DNA of 64,000 nucleotides, from positions 1-64,000 of the forward strand of contig NZ_NKHL01000111.1 of assembly GCF_002934685.1 (NCBI RefSeq), given 5' to 3'. The stretch is from Pseudomonas bohemica. GTDB taxonomy: Bacteria; Pseudomonadota; Gammaproteobacteria; Pseudomonadales; Pseudomonadaceae. The translations under genes and the position numbers were made by a program. The notes beneath the pieces are model-generated. The model saw only the letters and a program-made list of their open reading frames with translations. It was not told the DNA's origin and ran no database searches. Of the stretch, positions 7,402-16,768 are shown in pieces (the stretch's first letter is position 1; each line of letters starts with the position of its first letter).

Positions 7402-8844
7402 ATGCAGCTCAAAGATTCGAAGTTGTTCCGCCAACAGGCGTACATCAATGGCGCCTGGGCTGATGCCGACAGCGGGCAGACCATCAAGGTCAACAACCCG
7501 TCGAGCAACGAGATTCTGGGCACCGTGCCTAAAATGGGCGCCGCTGAAACCCGCCGTGCCATCGAAGCCGCCGACAAGGCCTTGCCGGCCTGGCGCGCGC
7601 TGACTGCCAAAGAGCGTGGCGCCAAACTGCGTCGCTGGTTCGAACTGATGATTGAAAACCAGGACGATCTCGGTCGCCTGATGACCCTGGAGCAGGGTAA
7701 GCCACTGGCCGAAGCCAAGGGCGAAATCGCTTACGCAGCCTCCTTCATCGAGTGGTTCTCCGAAGAGGCCAAGCGCGTCTATGGCGACGTGATCCCTGGC
7801 CATCAGCCGGACAAGCGTTTGATCGTGCTGAAACAGCCAATCGGCGTGACCGCTGCCATCACCCCGTGGAACTTCCCGGCGGCGATGATCACCCGTAAAG
7901 CCGGCCCTGCGCTGGCGGCCGGTTGCACCATGGTGCTCAAGCCGGCTTCGCAAACCCCTTACTCCGCTCTGGCGCTGGCTGAACTGGCCGAGCGTGCGGG
8001 CATTCCGGCTGGCGTGTTCAGCGTGGTTACCGGCAGTGCTGGCGACATCGGCACCGAGCTGACCAGCAACCCGATCGTGCGCAAACTGTCGTTCACAGGC
8101 TCGACCGAAATTGGTCGCCAACTGATGGCTGAATGTGCCCACGACATCAAAAAAGTTTCGCTGGAGCTGGGCGGCAACGCGCCGTTTATCGTGTTCGACG
8201 ACGCGGATCTGGACAAGGCCGTTGAGGGCGCGATCATCTCCAAATACCGCAACAACGGCCAGACCTGCGTCTGTGCCAACCGCATCTATGTGCAGGATTC
8301 GGTCTACGACGCCTTCGCCGAGAAACTGAAAGCTGCAGTCGCCAAGCTGAAAGTCGGCGACGGCCTGACTGAAGGCACCACCACTGGCCCATTGATCGAC
8401 GAAAAGGCGGTGGCCAAGGTCAAGGAACACATCGCCGACGCGCTGGGCAAAGGCGCCAAGGTGCTGAGCGGTGGCAACAGCCTGGAAGGGAACTTCTTCG
8501 AGCCGACCATTCTGGTCAACGTGTCAAAAGACGCGGCAGTAGCCAAGGAAGAGACCTTCGGTCCGCTGGCCCCGCTGTTCCGCTTCAAAGATGAAGCCGA
8601 AGTGGTCGCCATGGCCAACGACACCGAGTTCGGCCTGGCGTCGTACTTCTACGCGCAGAACCTGAGCCGCGTGTTCCGTGTGGCCGAGGCTCTGGAGTAC
8701 GGCATGGTGGGTATCAACACCGGCCTGATCTCCAACGAAGTCGCGCCGTTTGGCGGCGTCAAGGCGTCGGGCCTGGGCCGTGAAGGTTCGAAATACGGCA
8801 TCGAAGATTATCTGGAGATCAAATACCTGTGCCTGAGCGTTTGA
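7402..8844 (+). CDS. gabD: Succinate-semialdehyde dehydrogenase (NADP+)
   Basis: GabD oxidises succinate semialdehyde to succinate, the last step of GABA catabolism, in the cytoplasm. At 480 residues it matches the family length (about 482). Visible motifs: cofactor region ITPWNFPAAM, FTGSTEIG, the catalytic glutamate in LELGGNAP and the catalytic cysteine in NGQTCVCANR. GGAGG lies seven bases before the ATG. It precedes gabT, which makes the semialdehyde; the two are separated by a terminator-like hairpin and a structured leader. Confidence 0.96.
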   Translation: MQLKDSKLFRQQAYINGAWADADSGQTIKVNNPSSNEILGTVPKMGAAETRRAIEAADKALPAWRALTAKERGAKLRRWFELMIENQDDLGRLMTLEQGKPLAEAKGEIAYAASFIEWFSEEAKRVYGDVIPGHQPDKRLIVLKQPIGVTAAITPWNFPAAMITRKAGPALAAGCTMVLKPASQTPYSALALAELAERAGIPAGVFSVVTGSAGDIGTELTSNPIVRKLSFTGSTEIGRQLMAECAHDIKKVSLELGGNAPFIVFDDADLDKAVEGAIISKYRNNGQTCVCANRIYVQDSVYDAFAEKLKAAVAKLKVGDGLTEGTTTGPLIDEKAVAKVKEHIADALGKGAKVLSGGNSLEGNFFEPTILVNVSKDAAVAKEETFGPLAPLFRFKDEAEVVAMANDTEFGLASYFYAQNLSRVFRVAEALEYGMVGINTGLISNEVAPFGGVKASGLGREGSKYGIEDYLEIKYLCLSV

Positions 8845-8878
8845 AGCTAACGCATTCATAACCAGGCACCGGTATTAC

Positions 8879-8916
8879 AACCTGCGGGGCGCGAGAGCGA
8901 CGTTCCGCAGGTTTTT
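8879..8916 (+). terminator. Intrinsic terminator/attenuator between gabD and gabT
   Basis: A nine-base-pair stem (AACCTGCGG with CCGCAGGTT) closes a 17-base loop and is followed by a run of T. It lies 34 bases after the gabD stop and would end or attenuate transcription into gabT. Confidence 0.75.
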
Positions 8917-8940
8917 GCAGCACCGAAAACCCTATTTGCT

Positions 8941-9024
8941 GGCCGGAAGGCCGCGGCAGTCGATCATCGTATGCTGCCGCTGTTGACCCCCGCCGCTCCT
9001 TGAACCACGCCGCCGGATGAGCGG
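8941..9024 (+). ncRNA. Structured gabT leader (gabT RNA motif candidate)
   Basis: Three consecutive hairpins precede gabT: GGCC/GGCC with a GGAA loop (8941-8952), GCGGCAG/CTGCCGC (8953-8980), and CCGCTC/GAGCGG (8993-8998 with 9019-9024). A conserved 'gabT' RNA motif of unknown function is known only from Pseudomonas between gabD and gabT; position and structure fit, but I could not align it to the published model. Confidence 0.55.
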
Positions 9025-9038
9025 TGAATGAGGAAACC

Positions 9039-10319
9039 ATGAGCAAAACTAACGCATCCCTGATGAAACGCCGCGAAGCCGCTGTCCCGCGTGGCGTTGG
9101 TCAAATTCACCCGATCTTCGCCGAATCCGCGAAGAACGCTACCGTTACCGACGTTGAAGGCCGTGAGTTCATCGATTTCGCCGGTGGTATCGCAGTGCTG
9201 AACACCGGCCATCTACACCCAAAAATCGTCGCTGCGGTGCAAGAGCAACTGACCAAGCTGACCCACACCTGCTTCCAAGTGCTGGCGTACGAGCCCTACG
9301 TGGACCTGTGCGAAAAAATCAACGCCAAGGTGCCGGGTAACTTCGACAAGAAAACCCTGCTGGTCACCACGGGTTCTGAAGCGGTTGAAAACGCCGTCAA
9401 GATCGCGCGCGCGGCCACTGGCCGTGCCGGCGTCATCGCCTTCACCGGCGCCTATCATGGCCGCACCATGATGACTTTGGGCCTGACCGGTAAAGTCGTT
9501 CCGTACTCGGCGGGCATGGGCCTGATGCCAGGCGGCATCTTCCGCGCGCTGTACCCGAACGAGCTGCACGGTGTGAGCGTCGACGACTCCATCGCCAGCA
9601 TCGAGCGCATCTTCAAGAACGACGCCGAGCCAAAAGACATCGCCGCGATCATCATCGAGCCTGTTCAGGGCGAAGGCGGTTTCTACGTCGCGCCAAAAGC
9701 CTTCATGGCCCGCCTGCGCGAACTGTGCGACAAGCACGGCATCCTGCTAATTGCTGACGAAGTTCAGACCGGCGCTGGCCGTACTGGTACGTTCTTCGCC
9801 ATGGAGCAGATGGGCGTGAGTGCCGACCTGACCACTTTCGCCAAGTCAATCGCCGGCGGCTTCCCGCTGGCCGGTGTCTGCGGCAAGACCGAATACATGG
9901 ACGCCATAGCTCCTGGCGGTCTGGGCGGCACATACGCCGGTAGCCCGATCGCTTGCGCCGCCGCTCTGGCGGTAATGGAGGTGTTCGAAGAAGAGCATCT
10001 ACTGGATCGCTGCAAGGCTGTCGGCGAACGTCTGGTCACTGGCCTGCGTGCCATCCAGGCCAAGCACCCGGTGATCGGTGAAGTGCGCGCCCTGGGCGCG
10101 ATGATCGCGGTCGAGTGCTTCGAAAACGGCGACACCCACAAGCCAAACGCGGCTGCTGTGGCTCAAGTGGTGGCCAAGGCGCGTGACAAGGGCCTGATCC
10201 TGCTGTCGTGCGGCACCTACGGCAACGTGTTGCGCGTGCTGGTCCCGCTGACCTCGCCGGACGAGCAACTGGACAAGGGTCTGAAGATCATCGAAGAGTG
10301 CTTCGCTGAGATCGCCTGA
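9039..10319 (+). CDS. gabT: 4-aminobutyrate aminotransferase
   Basis: GabT moves the amino group of GABA to 2-oxoglutarate, giving succinate semialdehyde and glutamate. It is a class III, PLP-dependent aminotransferase of 426 residues. Seen motifs: the PLP phosphate region TTGSEAVENAVK, FTGAYHGRT, the cofactor aspartate in LLIADEVQTGAGRTG, and the Schiff-base lysine in TTFAKSIAGG. The ATG at 9039 (MSKTNASLMKRR) is preferred over one 15 bases upstream because GAGGAAA sits immediately before it and the protein then matches known GabT starts. It is followed by a strong terminator, so the unit ends here. Confidence 0.96.
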   Translation: MSKTNASLMKRREAAVPRGVGQIHPIFAESAKNATVTDVEGREFIDFAGGIAVLNTGHLHPKIVAAVQEQLTKLTHTCFQVLAYEPYVDLCEKINAKVPGNFDKKTLLVTTGSEAVENAVKIARAATGRAGVIAFTGAYHGRTMMTLGLTGKVVPYSAGMGLMPGGIFRALYPNELHGVSVDDSIASIERIFKNDAEPKDIAAIIIEPVQGEGGFYVAPKAFMARLRELCDKHGILLIADEVQTGAGRTGTFFAMEQMGVSADLTTFAKSIAGGFPLAGVCGKTEYMDAIAPGGLGGTYAGSPIACAAALAVMEVFEEEHLLDRCKAVGERLVTGLRAIQAKHPVIGEVRALGAMIAVECFENGDTHKPNAAAVAQVVAKARDKGLILLSCGTYGNVLRVLVPLTSPDEQLDKGLKIIEECFAEIA

Positions 10320-10369
10320 GGTTCGATGAAGGTCGGTCACGACTGATCAAAATGTGACCAGATCGTCAG

Positions 10370-10397
10370 AAAAAACCTGCTTCGGCAGGTTTTTTCC
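10370..10397 (+). terminator. Intrinsic terminator after gabT
   Basis: An eleven-base-pair stem (AAAAAACCTGC with GCAGGTTTTTT) closes a TTCG tetraloop and ends in T. The A-rich left arm could also let it work for the convergent gene that ends at 10557. Confidence 0.93.
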
Positions 10398-10556
10398 TTT
10401 GTTAGCGTCCGAAAAGTCGCTTTTAGCCGTCTCCGACGCCGCTCGTTGACCAATGTTTGAAGACTGATGCCGGGGAGTCATGATGACCGTTGTAGAGGCA
10501 GCTGTTGTTCCTCGTGTGTTGATTGGCGAAGGGCCGCGGGATGGGGGGAGTGTTAC

Positions 10557-11534
10557 TTACACCAACACAATCTGATTCTTGCCCTGCCGCTTGGCCTGAT
10601 ACATCGCAGCATCGGCGCGGGCGAATAGGGCTTCCAGACTCTGATCCTCCTGGCCCAGATTAGTCAGGCCCTGGCTCGCGGTAATGCCGAAAGTCTTGTC
10701 ATCGCGCTGAAAGCTCAGGCGCTGGATCTCTCGTTGCAGCCGCTCGGCGATCTGCTTGGCCATGTCCGGAGCGCAGCCAATGAAGACCGCTGCGAATTCT
10801 TCACCGCCGATCCGCCCGAACAGATCGCCACGGCGCAGCGTCTTGCGCCCGCATTCGGCAATGCGCTGCAGCACCACGTCGCCTTCCTGGTGACCGTAGG
10901 TATCGTTGACCAGCTTGAAGTCATCCACGTCGAGCAACAGAAACGCCATCGGCGTGCCTTGCAGTCGTGCCTGTTCGAATTCGCGCTGGGCGCATTCGAA
11001 GAAGTGGCGACGGTTGCTGCTCTGGGTGAGCACATCGGTAGTCGCCAGGCGCTGCAATTCGTCTTCGAGTTGTTTCTTTTCGGTGATGTCTTCGGCGATA
11101 CCCACCACGACCAAGCGCTGGCCATGCTCGGCCTGATGACTGACGAAGCATTTATCGCTCAACCAGCGCACCTGACCATCGGCGCGGATGATGCGGTATT
11201 CGCGGTCTTCGATGGAGCCCTTTTCCAGCACTTCACTCAGGCTGCGTTCGGCGTAATCGAGGTCATCGGGGTAAATGCTGTCGCGCCATTCGTTGTAATC
11301 GGCCAGCAGCAGTCCGGCCGAGCGCCCGAAAATCCGCTCATAGGCGGGGCTGACGTAGATCATGCGCTGGGTCTGCCAGTCGAATGCCCACAGCACCGCG
11401 TTGACACTCACCAGCAACGAGCTGAATAGCTGTTCACGTTCACTCAGGCGCGCAACTTCCGCCTGGGCATGCATCAGCGCCAGAAGGGTTTCTGCGGGGG
11501 CTGGCGTCTCGATTGAAGGTGTCTGGTTGTCCAT
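10557..11534 (-). CDS. PAS-domain diguanylate cyclase
   Basis: A 325-residue soluble protein that should make cyclic di-GMP from two GTP. A PAS domain lies at about residues 35-150 (INAVLWAFDWQ-type start, then a PAC segment ending in VGIAEDITEKK), followed by a GGDEF domain at about 165-322. The active-site loop is GGEEF, and an inhibitory RxxD site (RRGD) lies five residues before it, so product inhibition is expected. There is no EAL domain and no membrane segment; the PAS domain probably senses a small ligand or redox state. The start is the ATG at 11534; a GTG two codons upstream is possible. It is convergent with gabT. Confidence 0.88.
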   Translation of the reverse strand: MDNQTPSIETPAPAETLLALMHAQAEVARLSEREQLFSSLLVSVNAVLWAFDWQTQRMIYVSPAYERIFGRSAGLLLADYNEWRDSIYPDDLDYAERSLSEVLEKGSIEDREYRIIRADGQVRWLSDKCFVSHQAEHGQRLVVVGIAEDITEKKQLEDELQRLATTDVLTQSSNRRHFFECAQREFEQARLQGTPMAFLLLDVDDFKLVNDTYGHQEGDVVLQRIAECGRKTLRRGDLFGRIGGEEFAAVFIGCAPDMAKQIAERLQREIQRLSFQRDDKTFGITASQGLTNLGQEDQSLEALFARADAAMYQAKRQGKNQIVLV

Positions 11535-11673
11535 GAGCACTGCATCTCAAAATAAGGTGCGGCGCATGCCACAACATGTCACACAGCATAGTGTGAGGGT
11601 GATAATGAGATCAGTGTAGTGGCACTAAGTTCCGACCGGCGCGCACCCGCTAGGGTGTACGCCGATCAACGGC

Positions 11674-12858
11674 TTAGCTGTGATGAGGGCGTAGCGAGTA
11701 GGTTTTCAACTGGTCGGCGAAGTCGCGCAGGGATTGGATACCGCTGGCTTCGGCCTCGTGCACCCAATCTTTGATCGCGGCAAGCATGTCGTGACCGTTG
11801 CTGCTGGTCCTGGCCCAGATCTGTTGCAGCGCCAGACGCTTTTCGTAGATCACTTTCAGCGCCTGACTGTGCTCCAGCATGTTCTGGATGCGCACCTGGT
11901 GCTTGTCGTCCAGCAAGCTGGTTTCACGCGACAGCAGCCGTTTCGCGCGGCGGAACTGATGGCGCACCGACGCATCGGCCTTGGCCAGTTCCTGCTGTAC
12001 CAGCGGCGCGATCACGAGCTTGCGGTATTGAGCCATGATCTGGAAGCGGTTGTTGAGGATCGCCATGGCGGTGTCCATGTCCACGTGGCCTTTGCCTTCG
12101 ACCCGATGGGCGATGGGCGCAACCCGCTGGACCTTGGCCAGACGTAGCCAGCAGAACAGCTTGATCCAGGCCCAACCCATGTCGAATTCCCAGCGCTTGA
12201 CCGACAGCTTGGCCGAGTTGGGGTAGGTATGGTGGTTGTTATGCAACTCTTCGCCGCCAATCAGAATGCCCCACGGCACCAAATTGGTCGCGGCGTCCCG
12301 GCATTCGAAATTGCGATAGCCGACCGCGTGGCCCAAACCGTTGACAACACCCGCCGCCCACACCGGAATCCACATCATCTGGATAGCCCAGACGGTAATG
12401 CCGATGACGCCGAACAATGCCAGGTCGATCGCACCCATGATGATCACGCCCAGGCGCGGGTAGCGCGAGTACAGATTGCGCTCGATCCAGTCTTCCGGGC
12501 AGTTCTTGCCGTAGATGCGCAGGGTCTCGGGGTTCTCCGCTTCGGCGCGATACAGCTCGGCACCTTTGCGCAGAACCGTGGACAAGCCTTTTATGACCGG
12601 GCTGTGCGGGTCATCGGCGGTTTCGCATTTGGCGTGGTGTTTGCGGTGGATGGCGGTCCACTCACGGGTGTTCTGTGCCGTGGTCAGCCACAGCCAGAAA
12701 CGGAAAAAGTGTTTGAGCCCGGCGTTGAGTTCCAGCGAGCGATGAGCGGAGTAGCGATGGAGATAGACTGTGACGCTGACGATGGTGACGTGAGTCATCG
12801 CCAGAATGACTGCGACCAATTGCCAGACGGACAGGTCGAGCAGACCGTTGTTCCACAT
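11674..12858 (-). CDS. desA: Delta-9 acyl-lipid desaturase
   Basis: DesA introduces a cis double bond into fatty acyl chains of membrane phospholipids under aerobic conditions. At 394 residues it has the length of P. aeruginosa DesA. The three histidine boxes that bind the di-iron centre are present: HRYSAH (about 34-39), HRKHH (about 72-76) and HNNHH (about 206-210). Hydrophobic segments surround them, so it is an inner-membrane protein. The C-terminal third is soluble and helical. It is divergent from the GGDEF/EAL gene at 13039, the same arrangement as PA0286/PA0285 in P. aeruginosa. Confidence 0.93.
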   Translation of the reverse strand: MWNNGLLDLSVWQLVAVILAMTHVTIVSVTVYLHRYSAHRSLELNAGLKHFFRFWLWLTTAQNTREWTAIHRKHHAKCETADDPHSPVIKGLSTVLRKGAELYRAEAENPETLRIYGKNCPEDWIERNLYSRYPRLGVIIMGAIDLALFGVIGITVWAIQMMWIPVWAAGVVNGLGHAVGYRNFECRDAATNLVPWGILIGGEELHNNHHTYPNSAKLSVKRWEFDMGWAWIKLFCWLRLAKVQRVAPIAHRVEGKGHVDMDTAMAILNNRFQIMAQYRKLVIAPLVQQELAKADASVRHQFRRAKRLLSRETSLLDDKHQVRIQNMLEHSQALKVIYEKRLALQQIWARTSSNGHDMLAAIKDWVHEAEASGIQSLRDFADQLKTYSLRPHHS

Positions 12859-13038
12859 AGGCTGAGTTGCCCTCGGTTGTTACGCATACAAGAGTGCAGG
12901 AGACGGCGAGCGCGGATCCTGATACGGCAGCGCGCATTATCACTTAGCCACCAGATAAAACCAGTCGGCGTTTTAGATAAGCGTCGCAGGATGTTTCTTA
13001 CTTTATAATCCCGAGCTTTCGTAAGGCTTTTGGTTTCC

Positions 13039-14961
13039 ATGTCAGCGATTACCCGAGATGCGCTCAAAACCGCACTGTTGTATGGGCTGTTGTCGATTTT
13101 CTGGCTGGCGCTCACCGACTTCGTGCTCCCGCTTTTGATCGACGATCCGATCAGGCTGGCGCGTGCCCAACTGATGAGCGGTTATGTCTGGCTAGCAGTG
13201 AGCGCGGCATGCGTCTACCGTGCGCGATCCAGACTGCTTGGTTACATGGGCATCAAGGCTGGCAAGAGGCGAGACGAAGACCTGCAGCGCTTGCGTCTGG
13301 CGGCGGCGGTTTTCGACAGCACCCTTGAAGGCGTGTTGGTCACCGATGCCAGTGGCGTGATCGTTCACGTGAACCGCGCGTTCATGAAAATCACCGGTTA
13401 TCAGCAGGACGAAGTGCTGGGCCTGACCCCCAGCAGGTTCAAGTCCGGTCGCCACGGCCCCGAATTCTACGAGCGCATGTACAAGACCATTCTCAGCGCC
13501 GGACAGTGGAGCGGGGAGATCTGGAACCGGCGCAAGAGCGGCGAAATTTATCCGCAGTGGCAGAGTATCCGCTCGATCAAGGATGACCGTGGTGTGATTA
13601 CCCACTTCGTCGCGGTGTTCTCCGACATCACCACCATCAAGCGTTCCGAACGCGAGCTGGCCCATCTGGCCCATTACGATGCGCTGACCGGCCTGCCGAA
13701 CCGGCTGTTGTTCACCGACCGCGCCGAGCAGGCGCAGACCCACGCCCGGCGCAACAAGCAGAATCTGGCGCTGCTGCTGATTGATCTGGATCACTTCAAG
13801 CACATCAATGACAGCCTTGGGCATAACGTGGGCGATGAAGTGCTCAAGGCGGTCGGCGAACGGCTGACCCGTTTGCTGGGTAAAGGCCTGACGCTGGCGC
13901 GACTGGGTGGTGATGAATTCGCCGTGCTGGTCGAAAATCCCCAGCAGGACGTGCAGGCGGTCGAGCTGGCTCAAGGGGTGTTGGAAGGGTTGCGCGAGCC
14001 GTTCGTGATCGACGGCCAACCGCTGTTTCTGTCGGCAAGCATCGGCATTAGCGTCTTCCCCCACGACGCCTTGAGCGCCGAGCAGTTGCTGCGCAATGCC
14101 GATGCGGCGTTGTTTCTGGCCAAAAGCCAGGGTCGCGAACGCTACGCCCTGTACACCGAAGAACTGACAGCCCACGCCCAGCGTCGAGTGGAACTGGCCA
14201 GCGAATTGCGCAGAGCCATCGTGCAGGACGAGTTACGGGTGTTCTATCAGCCTATCCACAACCTGCGCACACGTCGTATCGAGGGGGTCGAGGCGCTAGT
14301 GCGCTGGCAGCATCCGCAGCGTGGCATGGTTGCGCCGGGCGAGTTCGTACCGGTCGCCGAACAGAGCGGGCTGATCGCCGATATCGATCATTGGGTCCTG
14401 ACCGAGGCCTGTCGGCAAATGCGTGAGTGGGTTGAGGACGGGGTGGCGTTGTCGTTCGTCGCCGTCAACGTATCCAGTCGCCTCTTTGGCCTGGGCGACC
14501 TGGATCGTCGGGTGGCGCAAGTGCTGCATGAAACGGGGCTGGCGCCGGGCTATCTGGAACTGGAAGTGACCGAAAGCGCGGTCATGGACGATCCCGAGCA
14601 GGCTATCGAGCAGATGCACCGCCTGCGCGAGTTGGGCCTGAAGCTGTGCATCGATGATTTCGGCACGGGCTACTCGTCGCTGCTGCGGCTCAAACGGATG
14701 CCGGTGCAGAAACTGAAGATCGATCAGGGGTTCGTTGCAGGCTTGCCAGAGGATGAGGACGACATCGCCATCGTTCGGGCGATCACTGCGCTGGCTCACT
14801 CGATGGGTATGCGCGTGCTGGCCGAAGGGATCGAGCAGGCCGATCAGGCGGTTCTTCTGCTGCAAAACCAATGTGAGCTGGGCCAGGGCTACTGGTTCGC
14901 CCGGCCGATGCCAGCGGCACAGATCGATTGGCAGCATGCACCGGTGTTTGCGGCTGGCTGA
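13039..14961 (+). CDS. Membrane PAS-GGDEF-EAL protein (PipA-like)
   Basis: A 640-residue cyclic di-GMP enzyme. Two hydrophobic helices lie at about 12-30 and 45-62, then a PAS/PAC sensor (about 82-205), a GGDEF domain (about 210-365) and an EAL domain (about 385-630). The cyclase loop is GGDEF, and the EAL motif is [19 protein letters not shown] and KLKIDQGFV, which hold metal-binding and catalytic acids, are intact. Phosphodiesterase activity is therefore likely and cyclase activity possible. Neighbours (desA on one side, oscA-sbp on the other) match P. aeruginosa PA0285, known as PipA. The ATG at 13039 is chosen over an upstream TTG. The link to sulfur metabolism is positional only. Confidence 0.85.
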   Translation: MSAITRDALKTALLYGLLSIFWLALTDFVLPLLIDDPIRLARAQLMSGYVWLAVSAACVYRARSRLLGYMGIKAGKRRDEDLQRLRLAAAVFDSTLEGVLVTDASGVIVHVNRAFMKITGYQQDEVLGLTPSRFKSGRHGPEFYERMYKTILSAGQWSGEIWNRRKSGEIYPQWQSIRSIKDDRGVITHFVAVFSDITTIKRSERELAHLAHYDALTGLPNRLLFTDRAEQAQTHARRNKQNLALLLIDLDHFKHINDSLGHNVGDEVLKAVGERLTRLLGKGLTLARLGGDEFAVLVENPQQDVQAVELAQGVLEGLREPFVIDGQPLFLSASIGISVFPHDALSAEQLLRNADAALFLAKSQGRERYALYTEELTAHAQRRVELASELRRAIVQDELRVFYQPIHNLRTRRIEGVEALVRWQHPQRGMVAPGEFVPVAEQSGLIADIDHWVLTEACRQMREWVEDGVALSFVAVNVSSRLFGLGDLDRRVAQVLHETGLAPGYLELEVTESAVMDDPEQAIEQMHRLRELGLKLCIDDFGTGYSSLLRLKRMPVQKLKIDQGFVAGLPEDEDDIAIVRAITALAHSMGMRVLAEGIEQADQAVLLLQNQCELGQGYWFARPMPAAQIDWQHAPVFAAG

Positions 14962-14970
14962 CGCCGTTCA

Positions 14971-15058
14971 TGTAGGAGCGCGTTTGCCCGCGAAAAGGAC
15001 GATACGGAAGGTTTGAAATACCGCGTCATTTTCATCGCAGGCAAGTGCGCTCCTGCAG
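14971..15058. repeat. Pair of inverted REP sequences
   Basis: TGTAGGAGCGCGTTTGCCCGCG at the left faces an inverted copy ending GTGCGCTCCTGCA, about 45 bases apart. This is a REP doublet (BIME-like) of the TGTAGGAGCGCG class. Confidence 0.85.
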
Positions 15059-15105
15059 GGGCTGCACCATCACAAATCAAACAAATTCATTTTGGTTATA
15101 TCTGC

Positions 15106-15130
15106 ATTCTTAAATAGTATTTTTAAGAAT
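15106..15130. promoter_or_regulatory. Perfect 9-bp palindrome in the oscA promoter region
   Basis: ATTCTTAAA and TTTAAGAAT flank seven bases in an AT-rich stretch 87 bases before oscA. A palindrome this exact in front of a sulfate-starvation operon is a likely activator site, CysB being the obvious candidate. The TTTTAAGAATAAC half recurs before other sulfur genes of this window. Binding is inferred. Confidence 0.55.
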
Positions 15131-15216
15131 AACTGTGGCTCTCTAATATCCCTCCTACGCCAAGAGCAGCCGCCCTCCCACCGCCGCTGCGGGCCACTCT
15201 TTCAAGGAGCACGATA

Positions 15217-15399
15217 ATGAGCGCATCCCTACGTAGCGTCGATGGTCAGGACGAAGCAAGCATTCTGCGAGAAATTCAGAGCGCTTTGCGTGACCTGCGT
15301 TTTGGCGCGGTTGAAATCACAGTGCATAACGCGCAAGTGGTGCAGATCGAACGCAAGGAAAAATTCCGTTTGCAGAATCCGGGCAAACAGCAAGGTTGA
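15217..15399 (+). CDS. oscA: OscA, small DUF2292 sulfur-starvation protein
   Basis: A 60-residue protein of the DUF2292 family (ASILREIQSALRDLRFGAVEI, then VQIERKEKFRL). OscA was named for its need in growth on organosulfur compounds in pseudomonads; its biochemical function is not known. It is soluble and has no export signal. AAGGAG lies eight bases before the ATG. It heads the sulfate-uptake cluster: sbp starts 172 bases on, after a REP doublet, as PA0284-PA0283 do in P. aeruginosa. The palindrome upstream suggests sulfur control. Confidence 0.88.
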   Translation: MSASLRSVDGQDEASILREIQSALRDLRFGAVEITVHNAQVVQIERKEKFRLQNPGKQQG

Positions 15400-15429
15400 A
15401 GAAGCTGAGGGCTGGGATCGTTACACATC

Positions 15430-15518
15430 TGTAGGAGCGCGCCTGCCCGCGATTGGGGTGTGTCAGGCGCCGCTGCAGCGATTGACCTAACACTATCGCG
15501 GGCAAGCGCGCCACTACG
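15430..15518. repeat. Pair of inverted REP sequences
   Basis: TGTAGGAGCGCGCCTGCCCGCG on the left and its inverted copy ending CGGGCAAGCGCGCCACTACG on the right. The doublet lies between oscA and sbp and could stabilise upstream mRNA or limit read-through. Confidence 0.85.
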
Positions 15519-15571
15519 AAACCAAAACTAGAAAAAAGCCAACAACACATAATTCTCCAGGAGCTTGATTC

Positions 15572-16582
15572 ATGTCCATTCGTCGTTACGCACTGGCCGC
15601 GCTCGCCAGCGCCGTGTTTGCCGGTTCCGCTGTTGCTAAGGATTTCACGCTGCTGAACGTGTCTTATGACCCGACCCGCGAGCTGTATCAGGACTACAAC
15701 GCCGAATTCATCAACTTCTGGAAAAAATCCCATCCTGGTGACACCGTCAAGATCAACCAGTCCCACGGCGGCTCGGGCAAGCAAGGCCGTTCGGTGATCG
15801 ATGGCTCACCAGCTGACGTGGTGACCCTGGCCCTGGCCGGCGACATCGACGAAATCGCCAAACTGGGCAAAACCATCCCGGAAAACTGGCAGACCAAACT
15901 GCCGGACGCCAGCACCCCGTACACCTCGACCATCGTGTTCCTGGTGCGCAAGGGCAACCCTAAAGGCATCAAGGACTGGGGTGACCTGATCAAGGATGGC
16001 GTGTCGGTCATCACACCCAACCCGAAAACCTCGGGCGGTGCTCGCTGGAACTTCCTGGCTGCATACGGCTACGGCCTGAAATCCGGCGGAGGCGATGAAG
16101 CCAAGGCCAATGAATACATCAGCAAACTGTTCAAGCACGTACCTGTGCTGGATACCGGCGCTCGCGGTTCGACCATCACTTTCGTCAACAACGGTCAGGG
16201 CGACGTGCTGCTGGCGTGGGAAAACGAAGCGTTCCTGGCGCTGAAAGAAGACGGCGGCGCTGACAAGTTCGACATCGTCGTACCTTCGCTGTCGATCCTG
16301 GCCGAGCCACCGGTCGCTGTGGTCGAGAAAAACGCCGAGAAGCACGGCACCACCGAAATCGCTACCGAGTACCTGAAGCACCTGTACAGCAAGGAAGGCC
16401 AGGAAATTGCGGCCAAGAATTTCTACCGTCCTCGTGACAAGGAAGTGGCTGCCAAATACGAAAAGCAGTTTCCCAGCCTGAACCTGCTGACCATCGACAA
16501 GGACTTCGGTGGCTGGAAATCGGCTCAGCCCAAGTTCTTCGATGATGGCGGTGTGTTCGACAAGATCTACATCCCGCAATAA
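15572..16582 (+). CDS. sbp: Periplasmic sulfate-binding protein
   Basis: A 336-residue binding protein of the sulfate ABC importer. A cleavable signal peptide (about residues 1-22, ending AGSAVAKD) directs it to the periplasm. Family motifs are clear: [13 protein letters not shown] near the mature start, [12 protein letters not shown] (anion binding), [12 protein letters not shown] and [12 protein letters not shown]. It is the binding partner of CysT, CysW and CysA encoded downstream in the same direction. AGGAG precedes the ATG. Expression is expected to rise on sulfate limitation. Confidence 0.96.
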   Translation: MSIRRYALAALASAVFAGSAVAKDFTLLNVSYDPTRELYQDYNAEFINFWKKSHPGDTVKINQSHGGSGKQGRSVIDGSPADVVTLALAGDIDEIAKLGKTIPENWQTKLPDASTPYTSTIVFLVRKGNPKGIKDWGDLIKDGVSVITPNPKTSGGARWNFLAAYGYGLKSGGGDEAKANEYISKLFKHVPVLDTGARGSTITFVNNGQGDVLLAWENEAFLALKEDGGADKFDIVVPSLSILAEPPVAVVEKNAEKHGTTEIATEYLKHLYSKEGQEIAAKNFYRPRDKEVAAKYEKQFPSLNLLTIDKDFGGWKSAQPKFFDDGGVFDKIYIPQ

Positions 16583-16610
16583 TCTCAGGCGCTTCTGCGA
16601 AGCAACAAAC

Positions 16611-16712
16611 TGTAGGAGTGCGCTTGCCCGCGAGGCGGTGTGTCAGTCGGTACAACTGACACAGGCAGATAGCAATCGTCCGAATGCGGCCCAGAGCAAG
16701 CGCGCTCGTACA
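16611..16712. repeat. Pair of inverted REP sequences
   Basis: TGTAGGAGTGCGCTTGCCCGCG faces a diverged inverted copy (GAGCAAGCGCGCTCGTACA). It lies between sbp and cysT, a position where REP hairpins often give the binding-protein mRNA extra stability. Confidence 0.8.
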
Positions 16713-16768
16713 ATAGAATTAAACGACCCGGACTCGCTCCGGGTTACGTGTGTTAACCAAGGACCTTT

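Noticed and set aside
10480..10575. 31-codon plus-strand frame with GGGGAG site between gabT and the diguanylate cyclase
   Set aside because: It overlaps the 3' end of the convergent cyclase gene, has no recognisable features and is most likely a chance frame.
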